From Pseudomonas urmiensis (lineage in GTDB: Bacteria > Pseudomonadota > Gammaproteobacteria > Pseudomonadales > Pseudomonadaceae): 64,000 nucleotides of DNA. Position numbers and translations under genes: made by a program. The notes under the pieces are model-generated. The model was not told the origin of the DNA and searched no databases. It was given only the letters and a program-made list of their open reading frames with translations. Below are positions 37,337-46,693 of this stretch, one piece after another. How positions within the stretch are numbered: position 1 is the stretch's first letter; each line of letters begins with the position of its first letter. The stretch spans positions 1,059,001 to 1,123,000 of the forward strand of contig NZ_JABWRE020000001.1 in NCBI RefSeq assembly GCF_014268815.2. The letters are read 5' to 3'.

Positions 37337-38101
37337 ATGAGCTTCATCCAAAGCAATTTGAGCAATCTGTTGGCGGTCTGCTGGTTCGCCCTGTGCTGGG
37401 GTGGCTACACCCGCTACGCCATCTGGAAGGGCCGCGACACCGCTTGCCTGGCCAGTGTCCTGCACCTGTACCGCGAGGATTGGATGCGCCGCATGCTCCT
37501 GCGCGACAACCGCATCGCCGACGCCAGCGTAATCGGTAACCTGGAGCGCAACGCCTCGTTCTTCGCCTCCAGTACCCTGATTATCCTGGCCGGTATCCTC
37601 ACCGTGCTTGGCGCCTCGGATCGGGCATTGTCGCTGCTGGCCGACCTGCCCTTGGTGCAGGAGGCGTCGCAGGGCGTCTCGGAGATCAAGCTGCTGAGCC
37701 TGGCGGCGGTGTTCGTTTATGCCTTCTTCACCTTCAGCTGGTGCATGCGCCAATACAACTTTGCTGCAGTGCTGGTCGGTTCGGCGCCGATGATCGGCGA
37801 ACGCCTGGTCAATGAACTGGAGCGCAAGGCGTTTGCCTCGCGCGCGGCGCGGGTGTTGTCGCTGGCGGCCAACCAGTTCAACTTGGGCTTGCGCTCTTAT
37901 TACTTCGGCATGGCCATGTTGACCTGGTTCATTAGCCCCTGGATATTCATGGGCACTACGATTGGCGTAGTGCTGATTCTTTATCGCCGCGAGTTCCATT
38001 CGGATGTGTTGGACGTGATGGTGTTCACACCGACCGAAAGTGCACCGATCGATGCGGCTAAAGAAAGTTCCATTGCATCGACTGAAACGATTAATCCTTA
38101 A
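37337..38101 (+). CDS. DUF599 family inner-membrane protein
   Basis: A 254-residue membrane protein of the DUF599 family with four likely helices: LLAVCWFALCWGGYTRYAI, ASSTLIILAGILTVLGA, LLSLAAVFVYAFFTFSW and YYFGMAMLTWFISPWIFMG to VVLILY. A cytosolic loop between the first two carries WMRRMLLRDNRIADASVIGNLERNASFF, the most conserved part of the family. The role is unknown. ATG 37337 is preferred over ATG 37310 since the conserved region begins there. It ends at a bidirectional terminator. Confidence 0.85.
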   Translation: MSFIQSNLSNLLAVCWFALCWGGYTRYAIWKGRDTACLASVLHLYREDWMRRMLLRDNRIADASVIGNLERNASFFASSTLIILAGILTVLGASDRALSLLADLPLVQEASQGVSEIKLLSLAAVFVYAFFTFSWCMRQYNFAAVLVGSAPMIGERLVNELERKAFASRAARVLSLAANQFNLGLRSYYFGMAMLTWFISPWIFMGTTIGVVLILYRREFHSDVLDVMVFTPTESAPIDAAKESSIASTETINP

Positions 38102-38112
38102 ACTTCAGGCAC

Positions 38113-38142
38113 AAAAAAACCCGACAGTGTCGGGTTTTTTTG
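38113..38142. terminator. Bidirectional terminator
   Basis: AAAAAAACCCGACA and TGTCGGGTTTTTTT form a perfect stem with A and T runs between two convergent genes. Confidence 0.93.
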
Positions 38143-38152
38143 TTTATACCGA

Positions 38153-38428
38153 TTACTGCTTAGCTGGCTCGGTTGGAGCCGGGGTAGCAGGTGCGGTTTC
38201 TTCAGCGGCTTCTTCAGCAGCTTTTTGCTGCGCTTCGGCCTGATCTTTGGCGGCTTCGGCGTTTTCCTTGGCAGCCTCGTTCATTTTATCCTGAGCTTCG
38301 CCCGCTTTTTCCTGGGCTTGCTCAGCGTGTTGCTGTGCGTCCTGGGCTTTGTCTTCACTTGCCTTGTCGCAAGCGGCCAGACCCATGGCAGCGGCCAGCA
38401 TCAGAGCAAAAGCAAAAGGTTTACGCAT
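38153..38428 (-). CDS. Small Ala/Glu-rich helical lipoprotein
   Basis: This 91-residue lipoprotein has lipobox LAAC (Cys 20) and then a helix rich in Ala, Glu, Gln and Lys (residues 21-75) with no proline. It ends in a short Pro/Thr/Ala tail, EETAPATPAPTEPAKQ. The make-up suggests a coiled coil reaching into the periplasm, like a small spacer lipoprotein, but it is not Lpp or OprI by sequence. Function is unknown. It is divergent from the thioesterase genes. Confidence 0.75.
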   Translation of the reverse strand: MRKPFAFALMLAAAMGLAACDKASEDKAQDAQQHAEQAQEKAGEAQDKMNEAAKENAEAAKDQAEAQQKAAEEAAEETAPATPAPTEPAKQ

Positions 38429-38584
38429 GGGGGTGTCTCTCCTTGGTGGAATAACTTACTTGTTCCTTCGAGCTCAAGTAAGTGGAATAAGTTCCGCGAA
38501 GATTACAGATATATAACGCCCCGTTCTACATAGACTTTTCACTGATTTTGTGCCGCTGACGAATCAGTACAAGGAAATCGCCCG

Positions 38585-39064
38585 ATGAGCGACACGCCCT
38601 TGATAGCCATGGCTGAGCGCTTTCTCTCAGCATTGAAACATTGTCAGGTTTTGCAGATGCGCGTGCATCACGCTGACGCCAGTGGCATGACCCTGGTAAT
38701 GCCCTGGTCGCCAATGATTGTCGGCAACCCCCAGACCGGCGCCGTGCATGGCGGTGCGCTGACCACGCTGATGGACACCACCTGCGGCATGGCCACGCTC
38801 TGCGCGCTGGAGCAGTTCGAGGTGTGCCCGACCCTGGATTTGCGCATCGATTACATGCACCCGGCCGACCCCGGCAAGGCTATCCACGGTCACGCATACT
38901 GCTATCGGGTGACCCGTGATGTGATCTTCACCCGCGGCACGGCCTATCAGGATGACCCCGAGCAACCCATCTGCCAGGTGGTCGGCACCTTCATGCGCCT
39001 GGGCCAGGAGGTCAAAGGGGGCATCCGCTTTGGAAACAGCTTGAAGAAGGAGCAGGGCGTATGA
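38585..39064 (+). CDS. PaaI-type hotdog thioesterase
   Basis: A 159-residue acyl-CoA thioesterase-like protein of the hotdog fold. GAVHGGALTTLMDTTCGMA carries the HGG motif and catalytic Asp region, followed by LDLRIDYMHPADPGKAIHGHAYCYRVTRDVIFTRGTAY. The acyl substrate is unknown. It overlaps the next thioesterase gene by 4 bases (ATGA), so the two may form a heteromer or act on related substrates. An AAGGAAAT ribosome site is present. Confidence 0.88.
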   Translation: MSDTPLIAMAERFLSALKHCQVLQMRVHHADASGMTLVMPWSPMIVGNPQTGAVHGGALTTLMDTTCGMATLCALEQFEVCPTLDLRIDYMHPADPGKAIHGHAYCYRVTRDVIFTRGTAYQDDPEQPICQVVGTFMRLGQEVKGGIRFGNSLKKEQGV

Positions 39065-39519
39065 TCCCCCGCGATGTTCGCCAGCGCCTTAACGAAGCGC
39101 ACGCGGCGGGCGACTACCGGCCCCTGCTGGCATTGATCCCTTATGCAGGCCTGATTGGCATCGAGTGCGAACGTCGCGGCGACGAGCTGCTGTTCCGCCT
39201 GCCGGCCAACCCGGACAACGTTGGCAATCCGCTGTTGCCGGCGATTCATGGCGGGGTGATCGCAGGCTTCATGGAGCTCAGCGCCGCGCTGTACCTGCTG
39301 ATCTACAGCGAAAGCGTGAGCATTCCCAAGATCATCGATTTTTCCATCGATTACCTGCGCGCCGGCCACCTGCGCGACACCTTTGCCCACTGCCAGCTGT
39401 GGCGCCAGGGCAGGCGGGTGACCAACGTCGCCATCACCGCCTGGCAGGCTGATCGGGACACGCCGATCGCCACCGCCCGTGCGCATTTCAAGATCGAACC
39501 AGAAAAGCCCTTGAAATAG
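39061..39519 (+). CDS. Second PaaI-type hotdog thioesterase
   Basis: The 152-residue hotdog protein has [20 protein letters not shown] and [38 protein letters not shown]. It is related to the preceding protein in fold but diverged, and its HGG-helix has Glu where the first has Asp. It is translated from the overlapping ATG. Its final codons contain the -35 element of the htpG heat-shock promoter, so the coding end is shared with regulation. Confidence 0.88.
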   Translation: MIPRDVRQRLNEAHAAGDYRPLLALIPYAGLIGIECERRGDELLFRLPANPDNVGNPLLPAIHGGVIAGFMELSAALYLLIYSESVSIPKIIDFSIDYLRAGHLRDTFAHCQLWRQGRRVTNVAITAWQADRDTPIATARAHFKIEPEKPLK

Positions 39520-39537
39520 TCAGGTCAGCCCCCATCT
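39510..39537 (+). promoter_or_regulatory. Heat-shock (sigma32/RpoH) promoter of htpG
   Basis: CTTGAAA (39510-39516), 13 bases and CCCCATCT (39530-39537) match the RpoH consensus CTTGAAA-N11-16-CCCCATNT almost perfectly. The -35 lies in the last codons of the upstream thioesterase gene. It leaves a leader of about 70 bases to htpG. Confidence 0.87.
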
Positions 39538-39614
39538 GCTTGTCATCCCGCCGTAAAAGCAGGCCAATCGGGCCGCTGGGCGACAACTGCCATCAGATCG
39601 GAGTTTTGAAGACC

Positions 39615-41522
39615 ATGAGTGTGGAGACACAAAAAGAAACCCTGGGCTTCCAGACCGAGGTAAAGCAACTGCTGCACCTCATGATCCACTCGCTGTACTC
39701 GAACAAGGAAATCTTCCTGCGCGAGCTGATTTCCAACGCCTCCGACGCCGCTGACAAGCTGCGTTTCGAGGCCTTGGCCAAGCCTGAGCTGCTCGAAGGC
39801 GACGCCGACCTGAAGATCCGCGTCAGCTTCGATAAAGACGCCAACACCGTGACCCTTGAGGACAACGGTATCGGCATGAGCCGTGAAGACGTCATCGCCC
39901 ACCTGGGTACCATCGCCAAGTCCGGCACTGCCGACTTCATGAAGAACCTCAGTGGCGATCAGAAAAAGGATTCGCACCTGATTGGCCAATTCGGCGTGGG
40001 CTTCTATTCGGCGTTCATCGTCGCCGACAAAGTCGACGTCTACAGCCGCCGCGCCGGCCTGCCAGCTGCCGAGGGCGTGCACTGGTCGTCCAAGGGCGAG
40101 GGTGAGTTCGAAGTCGCCACCATCGACAAGCCACAGCGTGGCACCCGTATCGTCCTGCACCTGAAAAAGGGTGAAGAAGAGTTCGCCGATGGCTGGCGTC
40201 TGCGCAACGTGGTCAAGAAGTACTCCGACCACATTGCCCTGCCGATCGAACTGCCCAAAGAGCAAGCCGCAGCCGCTGAAGGCGAAGAGCAACCTGCGCA
40301 AGAGTGGGAAACCGTCAACCGCGCCAGCGCCCTGTGGACCCGTCCGCGCACCGAGGTCAAGGACGAGGAGTACCAGGAGTTCTACAAGCACATCGGCCAT
40401 GACTTCGAGAACCCGCTGGCCTGGAGCCACAACAAGGTCGAAGGCAAGCTCGAATACAACTCGCTGCTGTACGTCCCGGCCCGCGCGCCGTTCGACCTGT
40501 ACCAGCGCGAAGCGCCACGCGGCCTGAAGCTGTACGTGCAGCGCGTGTTCATCATGGACCAGGCCGAGTCGTTCCTGCCGCTGTACCTGCGTTTCATCAA
40601 GGGTGTGGTCGACTCCAACGACCTGTCGCTGAACGTCTCGCGTGAAATCCTGCAGAAGGACCCGATCATCGACTCGATGAAAACGGCCCTGACCAAGCGC
40701 GTGCTGGACATGCTGGAGAAACTGGCCAAGAACGAGCCTGAGCAGTACAAGGGCTTCTGGAAGAACTTCGGCCAGGTGCTCAAAGAAGGCCCCGCTGAAG
40801 ACTTCGCCAACAAAGAGAAGATCGCCGGCCTGCTGCGTTTCGCTTCGACCCATGACGACAGCGGCGAGCAAAGCGTGTCGCTGGCCGATTACCTGGCGCG
40901 CGCCAAGGAAGGTCAGGACAAGATCTACTACCTCACCGGCGAAACCTACGCGCAGGTCAAGAACAGCCCGCACCTGGAAGTCTTCCGCAAGAAAGGCATC
41001 GAAGTGCTGCTGCTGACCGATCGTATCGATGAGTGGCTGATGAGCTACCTGAGCGACTTCGACGGCAAGAACTTTGTCGACGTCGCTCGCGGTGACCTGG
41101 ACCTGGGCCAGCTGGATTCGGAAGAAGACAAGAAGGCCCAGGAAGAAGTCGCCAAAAACAAGGAAGGCTTGGTCGAGCGTCTGAAGACTGCCCTGGGTGA
41201 CAGCGTCGCCGAAGTGCGTGTTTCGCATCGTCTGACCGATTCGCCGGCGATCCTCGCCATTGGCGAGCAGGACCTGGGTCTGCAGATGCGCCAGATCCTC
41301 GAAGCCAGCGGGCAGAAGGTGCCGGATTCCAAGCCGATCTTCGAATTCAACCCGGCTCACCCGCTGATCGACAAGCTCGACAACGAGCAGAGCGAAGACC
41401 GCTTCGCGGAGCTTTCGCACATCCTGTTCGATCAAGCCGCGCTGGCGGCTGGCGACAGCCTGAAGGACCCAGCGGCCTACGTTCGTCGCTTGAACAAGCT
41501 GCTGGTCGAGCTGTCTGCTTGA
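39615..41522 (+). CDS. htpG: HtpG, bacterial Hsp90 chaperone
   Basis: This 635-residue chaperone has the GHKL ATPase domain ([60 protein letters not shown]), the middle domain ([34 protein letters not shown]) and the dimerisation domain. It is cytosolic. ATG 39615 follows a GAAGACC site and yields the family length; an upstream in-frame ATG at 39540 would add 25 unrelated residues. A near-consensus RpoH promoter explains heat induction. Confidence 0.97.
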   Translation: MSVETQKETLGFQTEVKQLLHLMIHSLYSNKEIFLRELISNASDAADKLRFEALAKPELLEGDADLKIRVSFDKDANTVTLEDNGIGMSREDVIAHLGTIAKSGTADFMKNLSGDQKKDSHLIGQFGVGFYSAFIVADKVDVYSRRAGLPAAEGVHWSSKGEGEFEVATIDKPQRGTRIVLHLKKGEEEFADGWRLRNVVKKYSDHIALPIELPKEQAAAAEGEEQPAQEWETVNRASALWTRPRTEVKDEEYQEFYKHIGHDFENPLAWSHNKVEGKLEYNSLLYVPARAPFDLYQREAPRGLKLYVQRVFIMDQAESFLPLYLRFIKGVVDSNDLSLNVSREILQKDPIIDSMKTALTKRVLDMLEKLAKNEPEQYKGFWKNFGQVLKEGPAEDFANKEKIAGLLRFASTHDDSGEQSVSLADYLARAKEGQDKIYYLTGETYAQVKNSPHLEVFRKKGIEVLLLTDRIDEWLMSYLSDFDGKNFVDVARGDLDLGQLDSEEDKKAQEEVAKNKEGLVERLKTALGDSVAEVRVSHRLTDSPAILAIGEQDLGLQMRQILEASGQKVPDSKPIFEFNPAHPLIDKLDNEQSEDRFAELSHILFDQAALAAGDSLKDPAAYVRRLNKLLVELSA

Positions 41523-41536
41523 GTTAGTTGCTAGGA

Positions 41537-41560
41537 AAGCCCGCTTCGGCGGGCTTTTTT
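41537..41560 (+). terminator. Intrinsic terminator of htpG
   Basis: AAGCCCGC and GCGGGCTT around a TTCG tetraloop, then a run of T. Confidence 0.93.
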
Positions 41561-41581
41561 CATGGTGCAAGGAGGAGTTTG

Positions 41582-42307
41582 ATGAGCAAGGTAATCGTCG
41601 AATCGCTGGTCTATCACCTGTCCGGCAAGACCTATGAAAGCCGCTTGGTGTATGAGCCCGGTGCGCTGGGGCGACCAGGCCTGGTGATGGCGCCGAACTG
41701 GATGGGTATCGGTGAAGGTGCCGAGCGCATTGCCAAGGAAGTTGCCGAAAAGGGTTATGTGGTATTGATCGCTGACCTGTATGGCCAGTCGGTGCGCCCG
41801 GCCAATGCCGATGAGGCAGGCAACGCGATGATGCCGCTGAAGAATGATCGCGGTGAGTTGCGCAAGCGCATGAAAGAGGCGTTGGATCAACTGCTGGGGC
41901 AGTCCAAGGCGCTGCTGGAGCCGGGTAAGGTGGCGACCTTCGGTTTCTGCTTTGGCGGTTGCTGTGCGCTGGAGTTGGCGCGTACCGGGGCTGATCTTAA
42001 GGCTGCCGTGTCGTTCCATGGCACCCTGGATACGCCGAACCCAGAAGACGCCAAGCGCATCAAGGGCTCGGTGCTGGTGCTGCATGGTGCCTCGGACCCC
42101 TTGGTGCCGCGTGAGCAGTTGCCGGCGTTCGAGGAAGAAATGAATGCCGCCATGGTCGATTGGCAGTTGCTCAGCTATGGCGGTGCGGTGCATTCGTTCA
42201 CTGATCCGAGTGCCAATGTGCCGGGCAAGATGCAGTATGACCGCAAGACCTCGGAGCGGGCGTTCAAGGCGATGCACAACCTGCTGGCGGAAGTGTTCAA
42301 AGGTTGA
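41582..42307 (+). CDS. Dienelactone hydrolase family protein
   Basis: The 241-residue alpha/beta hydrolase has a cysteine nucleophile, as in dienelactone hydrolases: GFCFGGC (Cys123), with Asp in LHGASDPLVP and His in GGAVHSFTDP completing the triad. The natural substrate cannot be told, and aromatic-degradation genes are not nearby. ATG 41582 has an AAGGAGGAG ribosome site; the in-frame ATG at 41528 lies before the htpG terminator and is rejected. It lies just after htpG but behind its terminator. Confidence 0.9.
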   Translation: MSKVIVESLVYHLSGKTYESRLVYEPGALGRPGLVMAPNWMGIGEGAERIAKEVAEKGYVVLIADLYGQSVRPANADEAGNAMMPLKNDRGELRKRMKEALDQLLGQSKALLEPGKVATFGFCFGGCCALELARTGADLKAAVSFHGTLDTPNPEDAKRIKGSVLVLHGASDPLVPREQLPAFEEEMNAAMVDWQLLSYGGAVHSFTDPSANVPGKMQYDRKTSERAFKAMHNLLAEVFKG

Positions 42308-42314
42308 GTGTGCC

Positions 42315-42567
42315 GGGGCCGCGCAGCGGCCCTTCGCGGGCAAGCCCGTTCCCACAGGGAGGGCCGCGCTGTGGGGTCAGCGGTGAGCTAGATCAAACGC
42401 CCTGTTGGGGGCGGGCCAGGCCGCCGAACCGCCGCGAAGGAGTGAAAAATAGCCCCAACGCTTTTAATAAAGCTCTTTGCGGGTCTAACTTAGCTCACCA
42501 CTGATCTGCGCAGCGCCGCTATCCCTGTGGGAGCGGGCTTGCCCGCGAAGGGGCGCGCAGCGGCCCC
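42315..42567. repeat. Large nested inverted repeat bounded by REP elements
   Basis: The outer arms are 42315-42360 and 42522-42567, each with a REP core and a GCGCAGCGGCC flank. Inside them a second inverted pair (TCAGCGGTGAGCTA at 42378-42391 and TAGCTCACCACTGA at 42491-42504) encloses about 100 bases of unique sequence. The layout resembles a REP-bounded miniature mobile element. No gene is seen inside. Confidence 0.75.
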
Positions 42568-42569
42568 AA

Positions 42570-43433
42570 CTAGCGCGGTAACTCGATCCGTTCGATTTCC
42601 CCAGGCACCACCGGCCAATCCCCAGCAGCCCAGCGCACCCGGGCCTGTTCGATCAGCGCTGGATCACTTGCGACAAAATTCCAGTTCATCCGCCGTGGCC
42701 CATCCAGCGGCGCGCCACCGATCAGCACCAACTGGCATTCGCCCTCGGCATACAGCGTCACCTCTTCACCCTCCGGCAACACCAGCAGGCTGCACGGCTC
42801 GACCTCCTGCCCATTGAGCTGCAACTCGCCATCGAGCAGGTACAGCGCCCGCTGGGCATGCTCGCTCGGCACCAGCAGGGTTGTCGCCGGTTGCATGCGC
42901 ACATGGGCGTACAGGGTAGGGGAGAGCACGGGCACCGGCGACTCCAGGCAAAAGCCGTTGCCGGCAATCAAGCAGATGCGCACGCCCAGCGCTTCACTGA
43001 CCGGCAGGCTCGCCGCGGGGTGATGACTGTAGCTTGCCAGGCCCTGCTCATGCTCACGTGGCGAGGCCAGCCATACCTGCAGCCCATGCAGGCGCGAGCC
43101 GTTGGCAAAACCCTCCGCGGGCGTGCGCTCGACATGGGCGACGCCGCGCCCGGCCGTCATCCAGCTGACATCGCCAGGCAAAACCCGCTGATCCGAGCCC
43201 AGGCTGTCCTTGTGCAGGATTTCGCCCTCGAACAAGTAGGTCAGGGTCGACAGGCCAATATGCAGATGCTGGCGGATATCCATGCCGCTGCCAGGCGCAT
43301 AGTCGGTCTCCAGCATATGGTCGAAGAAGACGAACGGGCCGACGCTGCGGCACTGCGCCGAAGGCAGTGGGCGCAGGATCGGCTGGCCCTCGACCGATTC
43401 GGCGCGCGGACGGATGATCAACGGGCTGCTCAT
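42570..43433 (-). CDS. Pirin family protein (bicupin)
   Basis: A 287-residue bicupin. The N-terminal pirin domain has VGPFVFFDHM, DIRQHLHIGLSTLTYLFEGEILHKDSLG and MTAGRGVAHVERTP, giving the usual His/His/His/Glu metal site. The C-terminal pirin domain is also present. Some pirins act as quercetinases or redox sensors, but the substrate here is unknown. ATG 43433 is taken as the start since the cupin begins soon after; an open frame continues upstream without family sequence. It is divergent from the amidohydrolase gene. Confidence 0.88.
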   Translation of the reverse strand: MSSPLIIRPRAESVEGQPILRPLPSAQCRSVGPFVFFDHMLETDYAPGSGMDIRQHLHIGLSTLTYLFEGEILHKDSLGSDQRVLPGDVSWMTAGRGVAHVERTPAEGFANGSRLHGLQVWLASPREHEQGLASYSHHPAASLPVSEALGVRICLIAGNGFCLESPVPVLSPTLYAHVRMQPATTLLVPSEHAQRALYLLDGELQLNGQEVEPCSLLVLPEGEEVTLYAEGECQLVLIGGAPLDGPRRMNWNFVASDPALIEQARVRWAAGDWPVVPGEIERIELPR

Positions 43434-43549
43434 GTTCGGCTCCAGGCGGCGCGGTAAGTGCCCACCAGCATAACGGGTTGTGGTCGATTGCTGAACCGCG
43501 GCGAGCGCGCGCGGGTCTACTCTGTTCGAATCAGGATAAGGATGCTGCC

Positions 43550-44554
43550 ATGATCGCCAGAACACTGGCTGCCGTGCTGGTTTCGGGCCTGCTCTGCCAG
43601 GTGGCCCAGGCCCGCGACTACCGCTACAGCGATGCCCACCTGCACTACGTCGACTTCTTCCAGGAAACCGAAGGCATGCCGGCCTTGCTCGAGGCGATGG
43701 ACCAGGCAGGGATCGACCAGTCGATGATTTCTGGCGTTTCGGTGGCCAAGAAATGGCATGAAGACGAACCCAAGCGCCCACGCTATTACGCGGGTGACGA
43801 CGCCGATGCGTATTGGTACAGCGCCACTGATATCTATGTGGCGGCTGCTCTTGAAAAGTTAACGCCGCAGCAGCGCAAGCGCTTCCATCCGTTTCTGACC
43901 GGCTTCAATCCGGTGGACAAGAATGCTGTCAGCCATATTGAGCGCATGCTTGAGCTGTATCCGGGGCTGTGGCAAGGCATTGGCGAGGTGTTCACCCGCC
44001 ACGATGACCTTACTGCCCTGACCAGCGGCGACACGCCCAGGGCCAACAACGAGGCGATGACGCGCATCTATCACCTGGCGGCTGAGCGCGATCTACCCGT
44101 ACTGATTCACTCCAACATCACCTCCAAGCGCGAGCGCAACCCGCTGTACTTGGCCGAGATCGAGGAGCCGCTGCGCAATCATCCGCACACCCGCTTCATC
44201 TGGGCGCATGCGGGTACCAGCATGGAGATTCATCGGCACCAGACGCAGATGGACTTTCTCTTGCCAGTGCTGACCCGAATGCTCAAGGATTACCCCAACT
44301 TGTACATTGATCTGTCGTGGAGCGTACTAGAGCCGTACTTGCTGGATGAGCAGGGCAAGCCGCGCCAGGCGTGGTTGGCGTTGGTCGAGCGCTATCCTGA
44401 TCGGTTCATGCTTGGCTCGGATGTGGTGGGCCGGTTTGGCACCTTGGGCGAGCAGCTGCATGGCTTTGATCCGTTCCTGGATGCATTGCCCGAGCAGGTC
44501 GCGCAGAAGGTGGCGCGGGAGAATTTTCTGGCGGTGTTGCCCAAGGGGCATTGA
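43550..44554 (+). CDS. Exported amidohydrolase family protein (amidohydrolase 2 type)
   Basis: This 334-residue TIM-barrel hydrolase has a signal peptide ending near VAQA (residue 21). Metal and active-site motifs are SDAHLHYVDFF, VLIHSNI, FIWAHAGTSMEIH and FMLGSDVVG. These are typical of the amidohydrolase_2 group (decarboxylases and lactonases), though export is less usual for that group. The substrate is unknown. ATG 43550 has an AAGGATG ribosome site. It ends before an inverted REP pair. Confidence 0.85.
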   Translation: MIARTLAAVLVSGLLCQVAQARDYRYSDAHLHYVDFFQETEGMPALLEAMDQAGIDQSMISGVSVAKKWHEDEPKRPRYYAGDDADAYWYSATDIYVAAALEKLTPQQRKRFHPFLTGFNPVDKNAVSHIERMLELYPGLWQGIGEVFTRHDDLTALTSGDTPRANNEAMTRIYHLAAERDLPVLIHSNITSKRERNPLYLAEIEEPLRNHPHTRFIWAHAGTSMEIHRHQTQMDFLLPVLTRMLKDYPNLYIDLSWSVLEPYLLDEQGKPRQAWLALVERYPDRFMLGSDVVGRFGTLGEQLHGFDPFLDALPEQVAQKVARENFLAVLPKGH

Positions 44555-44558
44555 GCTG

Positions 44559-44672
44559 GCTGTACCGGCCCTATCGCGGGGCAAGCCCGCTCCCACGTAA
44601 TGCGCGTACAGCCACTTAATGCGCGTACTTCCACGTGGGAGCGGGCTTGCCCCGCGATAGCGTCGGCACAGC
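44559..44672. repeat. Inverted REP pair with internal tandem repeat
   Basis: The 40-base arms 44559-44598 and 44633-44672 are inverted copies of a REP (core ATCGCGGGGCAAGCCCGCTCCCAC). Between them TAATGCGCGTAC occurs twice (44598-44609 and 44617-44628) with a 19-base period. Confidence 0.85.
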
Positions 44673-44692
44673 CCCAGCAACGCCACAAACAA

Positions 44693-44721
44693 AAAACGCC
44701 CCGAACCAGTCGGGGCGTTTT
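44693..44721. terminator. Bidirectional terminator at the fabB end
   Basis: AAAAAACGCCCCGA and TCGGGGCGTTTT form a stem with a short loop. On the minus strand it is followed by a T run, as expected for fabAB. Confidence 0.9.
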
Positions 44722-44739
44722 CGCTAGAGCGCTAAGGTC

Positions 44740-45960
44740 TTACTTGCCTTCCCAACGCTTCAGTACCAGGGTGGCATTGGTGCCACCGAAGCCGAAGCTG
44801 TTGCTCATGACCGTATCGATCTTGGCGTTCTCGATGGTTTCGCGCTGGATCGGCAGGTCAGCGACCTCTGGGTCCAGCTCATCGATGTTGGCGGAGCCGG
44901 CGATGAAGTTGTTTTCCATCATCAGCAGGCAGTAGATCGCCTCGTGCACGCCAGCGGCGCCCAGCGAGTGACCGGACAGGCTCTTGGTCGAGCTGATCTT
45001 CGGCGCTTTGTCGCCGAACACTTCACGCACACCTTTCATTTCCGCGACGTCACCGACCGGAGTCGAGGTGCCGTGGGTGTTCAGGTAGTCGATCGGTGTG
45101 TCGACGGTGGACAGTGCCTGCTGCATGCAGCGGATGGCGCCTTCACCGCTCGGTGCGACCATGTCGTAGCCATCGGAGGTCGCGCCGTAGCCGACGATTT
45201 CGGCGTAGATCTTGGCGCCACGGGCCAGGGCATGTTCCAGCTCTTCGACCACCACCATGCCGCCGCCGCCGGCGATGACGAAACCGTCACGGTCAGCGTC
45301 GTAGGCGCGCGAGGCCAGCTCAGGGGTGTCGTTGCGCTTGGTGGACAGCGCGCCCATGGCGTCGAACAGGAACGACTGGCTCCAGTGCTCTTCTTCACCG
45401 CCGCCGGCGAAGACGATGTCCTGCTTGCCCCACTGGATCTGCTCCAGCGCGGTACCGATGCAGTGGGCGCTGGTGGCGCAAGCCGAGGAGATCGAGTAGT
45501 TGATGCCCTTGATCTTGAACGGCGTTGCCAGGCACGCCGATACAGTGCTGCCCATGGTCCGGGTGACACGGTATGGACCGACGCGCTTGACGCCCTTCTC
45601 GCGCAGGGTATCCAGCGCTTCCATCTGGTTCAGGGTCGATGCGCCGCCGGAGCCTGCTACCAGGCCGGTGCGTGGGTTGGAAACCTGCTCTTCGGTCAGG
45701 CCCGAGTCCTTGATCGCGTCCTGCATCGCCAGGTAGGCGTAGGCAGCCGCGTGGCCGACAAAGCGGAACACCTTGCGGTCGATCAGTTCTTCGAGGTTGA
45801 GGTCGATGGAACCGGAAACCTGGCTACGCAGCCCCATTTCCTTATATTCCGGGTTGTAGCGAATGCCCGGACGGCTCTTGCGCAGGTTTTCGGTGACGGT
45901 CTCTTTGTCATTGCCCAGGCACGATACGATGCCCAGACCAGTGATAACGACGCGGCGCAT
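44740..45960 (-). CDS. fabB: 3-oxoacyl-ACP synthase I
   Basis: A 406-residue beta-ketoacyl-ACP synthase I. The Cys-His-His triad is seen as [10 protein letters not shown] (Cys161), [11 protein letters not shown] and [12 protein letters not shown]. It elongates the cis-3-decenoyl chain made by FabA and is needed for unsaturated fatty acids. It lies 11 bases after fabA. An AAGGG ribosome site precedes the ATG. The fabA-fabB operon is typical of pseudomonads. Confidence 0.97.
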   Translation of the reverse strand: MRRVVITGLGIVSCLGNDKETVTENLRKSRPGIRYNPEYKEMGLRSQVSGSIDLNLEELIDRKVFRFVGHAAAYAYLAMQDAIKDSGLTEEQVSNPRTGLVAGSGGASTLNQMEALDTLREKGVKRVGPYRVTRTMGSTVSACLATPFKIKGINYSISSACATSAHCIGTALEQIQWGKQDIVFAGGGEEEHWSQSFLFDAMGALSTKRNDTPELASRAYDADRDGFVIAGGGGMVVVEELEHALARGAKIYAEIVGYGATSDGYDMVAPSGEGAIRCMQQALSTVDTPIDYLNTHGTSTPVGDVAEMKGVREVFGDKAPKISSTKSLSGHSLGAAGVHEAIYCLLMMENNFIAGSANIDELDPEVADLPIQRETIENAKIDTVMSNSFGFGGTNATLVLKRWEGK

Positions 45961-45971
45961 GCGAATAACCC

Positions 45972-46487
45972 TTAGAAATTGTCAGTGGAGGTGAACACGC
46001 CGACCCGCAGGGCTTCGGCGGTGTAGATCTCGCGGCCGTCGACGCTGACCGAGCCATCGGCGATGGCCATGTTCAGCTTGCCCTTCAGGACGCGCTTGAT
46101 ATGAATGTTGTAGGTGACTTTCTTGGCGGTAGGCAGCACCTGACCGAAGAATTTCACTTCGCCCGAACCCAGGGCGCGACCGCGGCCCGGCAGACCCTGC
46201 CAGCCGAGGAAGAAACCGACCAACTGCCACATGGCATCGAGGCCCAGGCAGCCCGGCATCACCGGATCACCTTCGAAGTGGCAGGCGAAGAACCACAGGT
46301 CCGGAGTGATATCCAGCTCGGCGACCAATTCACCTTTGCCGAACTTTCCGCCTTCCTCGCTGATATGCGTGATGCGATCGACCATCAACATGTTCGGGGC
46401 GGGCAGTTGCGCGTTACCTGGGCCGAACAGCTCACCGCGACTGCAGCGCAGCAGGTCTTCCCGAGTAAAGGCGTTTTGTTTGGTCAT
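45972..46487 (-). CDS. fabA: 3-hydroxydecanoyl-ACP dehydratase/isomerase
   Basis: The 171-residue dehydratase/isomerase introduces the cis double bond of unsaturated fatty acids. The active pair is His70 in [15 protein letters not shown] and Asp84 in LGLDAMW. A GAGGAG ribosome site precedes the ATG. It is the first gene of fabAB. A DesT-like half palindrome lies about 135 bases upstream. Confidence 0.97.
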   Translation of the reverse strand: MTKQNAFTREDLLRCSRGELFGPGNAQLPAPNMLMVDRITHISEEGGKFGKGELVAELDITPDLWFFACHFEGDPVMPGCLGLDAMWQLVGFFLGWQGLPGRGRALGSGEVKFFGQVLPTAKKVTYNIHIKRVLKGKLNMAIADGSVSVDGREIYTAEALRVGVFTSTDNF

Positions 46488-46620
46488 GCGAGCTCCTCAA
46501 TAATCCCCATGCGGCAGGGGATGAATCTTCCCGGCCATCCCAGAGCACTATGAGCTCAAGGCGGCAGCCTACAGGTAGACTATTGCGTTGTGGTGAAAGT
46601 CACAGCGCACCTGGCAAATG

Positions 46621-46637
46621 AAGTACAGGTGTTCACT
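46621..46637 (-). promoter_or_regulatory. Possible DesT-type operator of fabAB
   Basis: On the minus strand the stretch reads AGTGAACACCTGTACTT. AGTGAAC followed by TGT resembles what I recall of the operator used by the TetR-type lipid regulator DesT before fabAB in P. aeruginosa. The second half is imperfect, and the match was made from memory. Confidence 0.35.
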
Positions 46638-46693
46638 GAAACCAGTATTTTCAGGCCCAGCGGCGGTCCTGTCTAGTCTAAGACTGCCGCACT

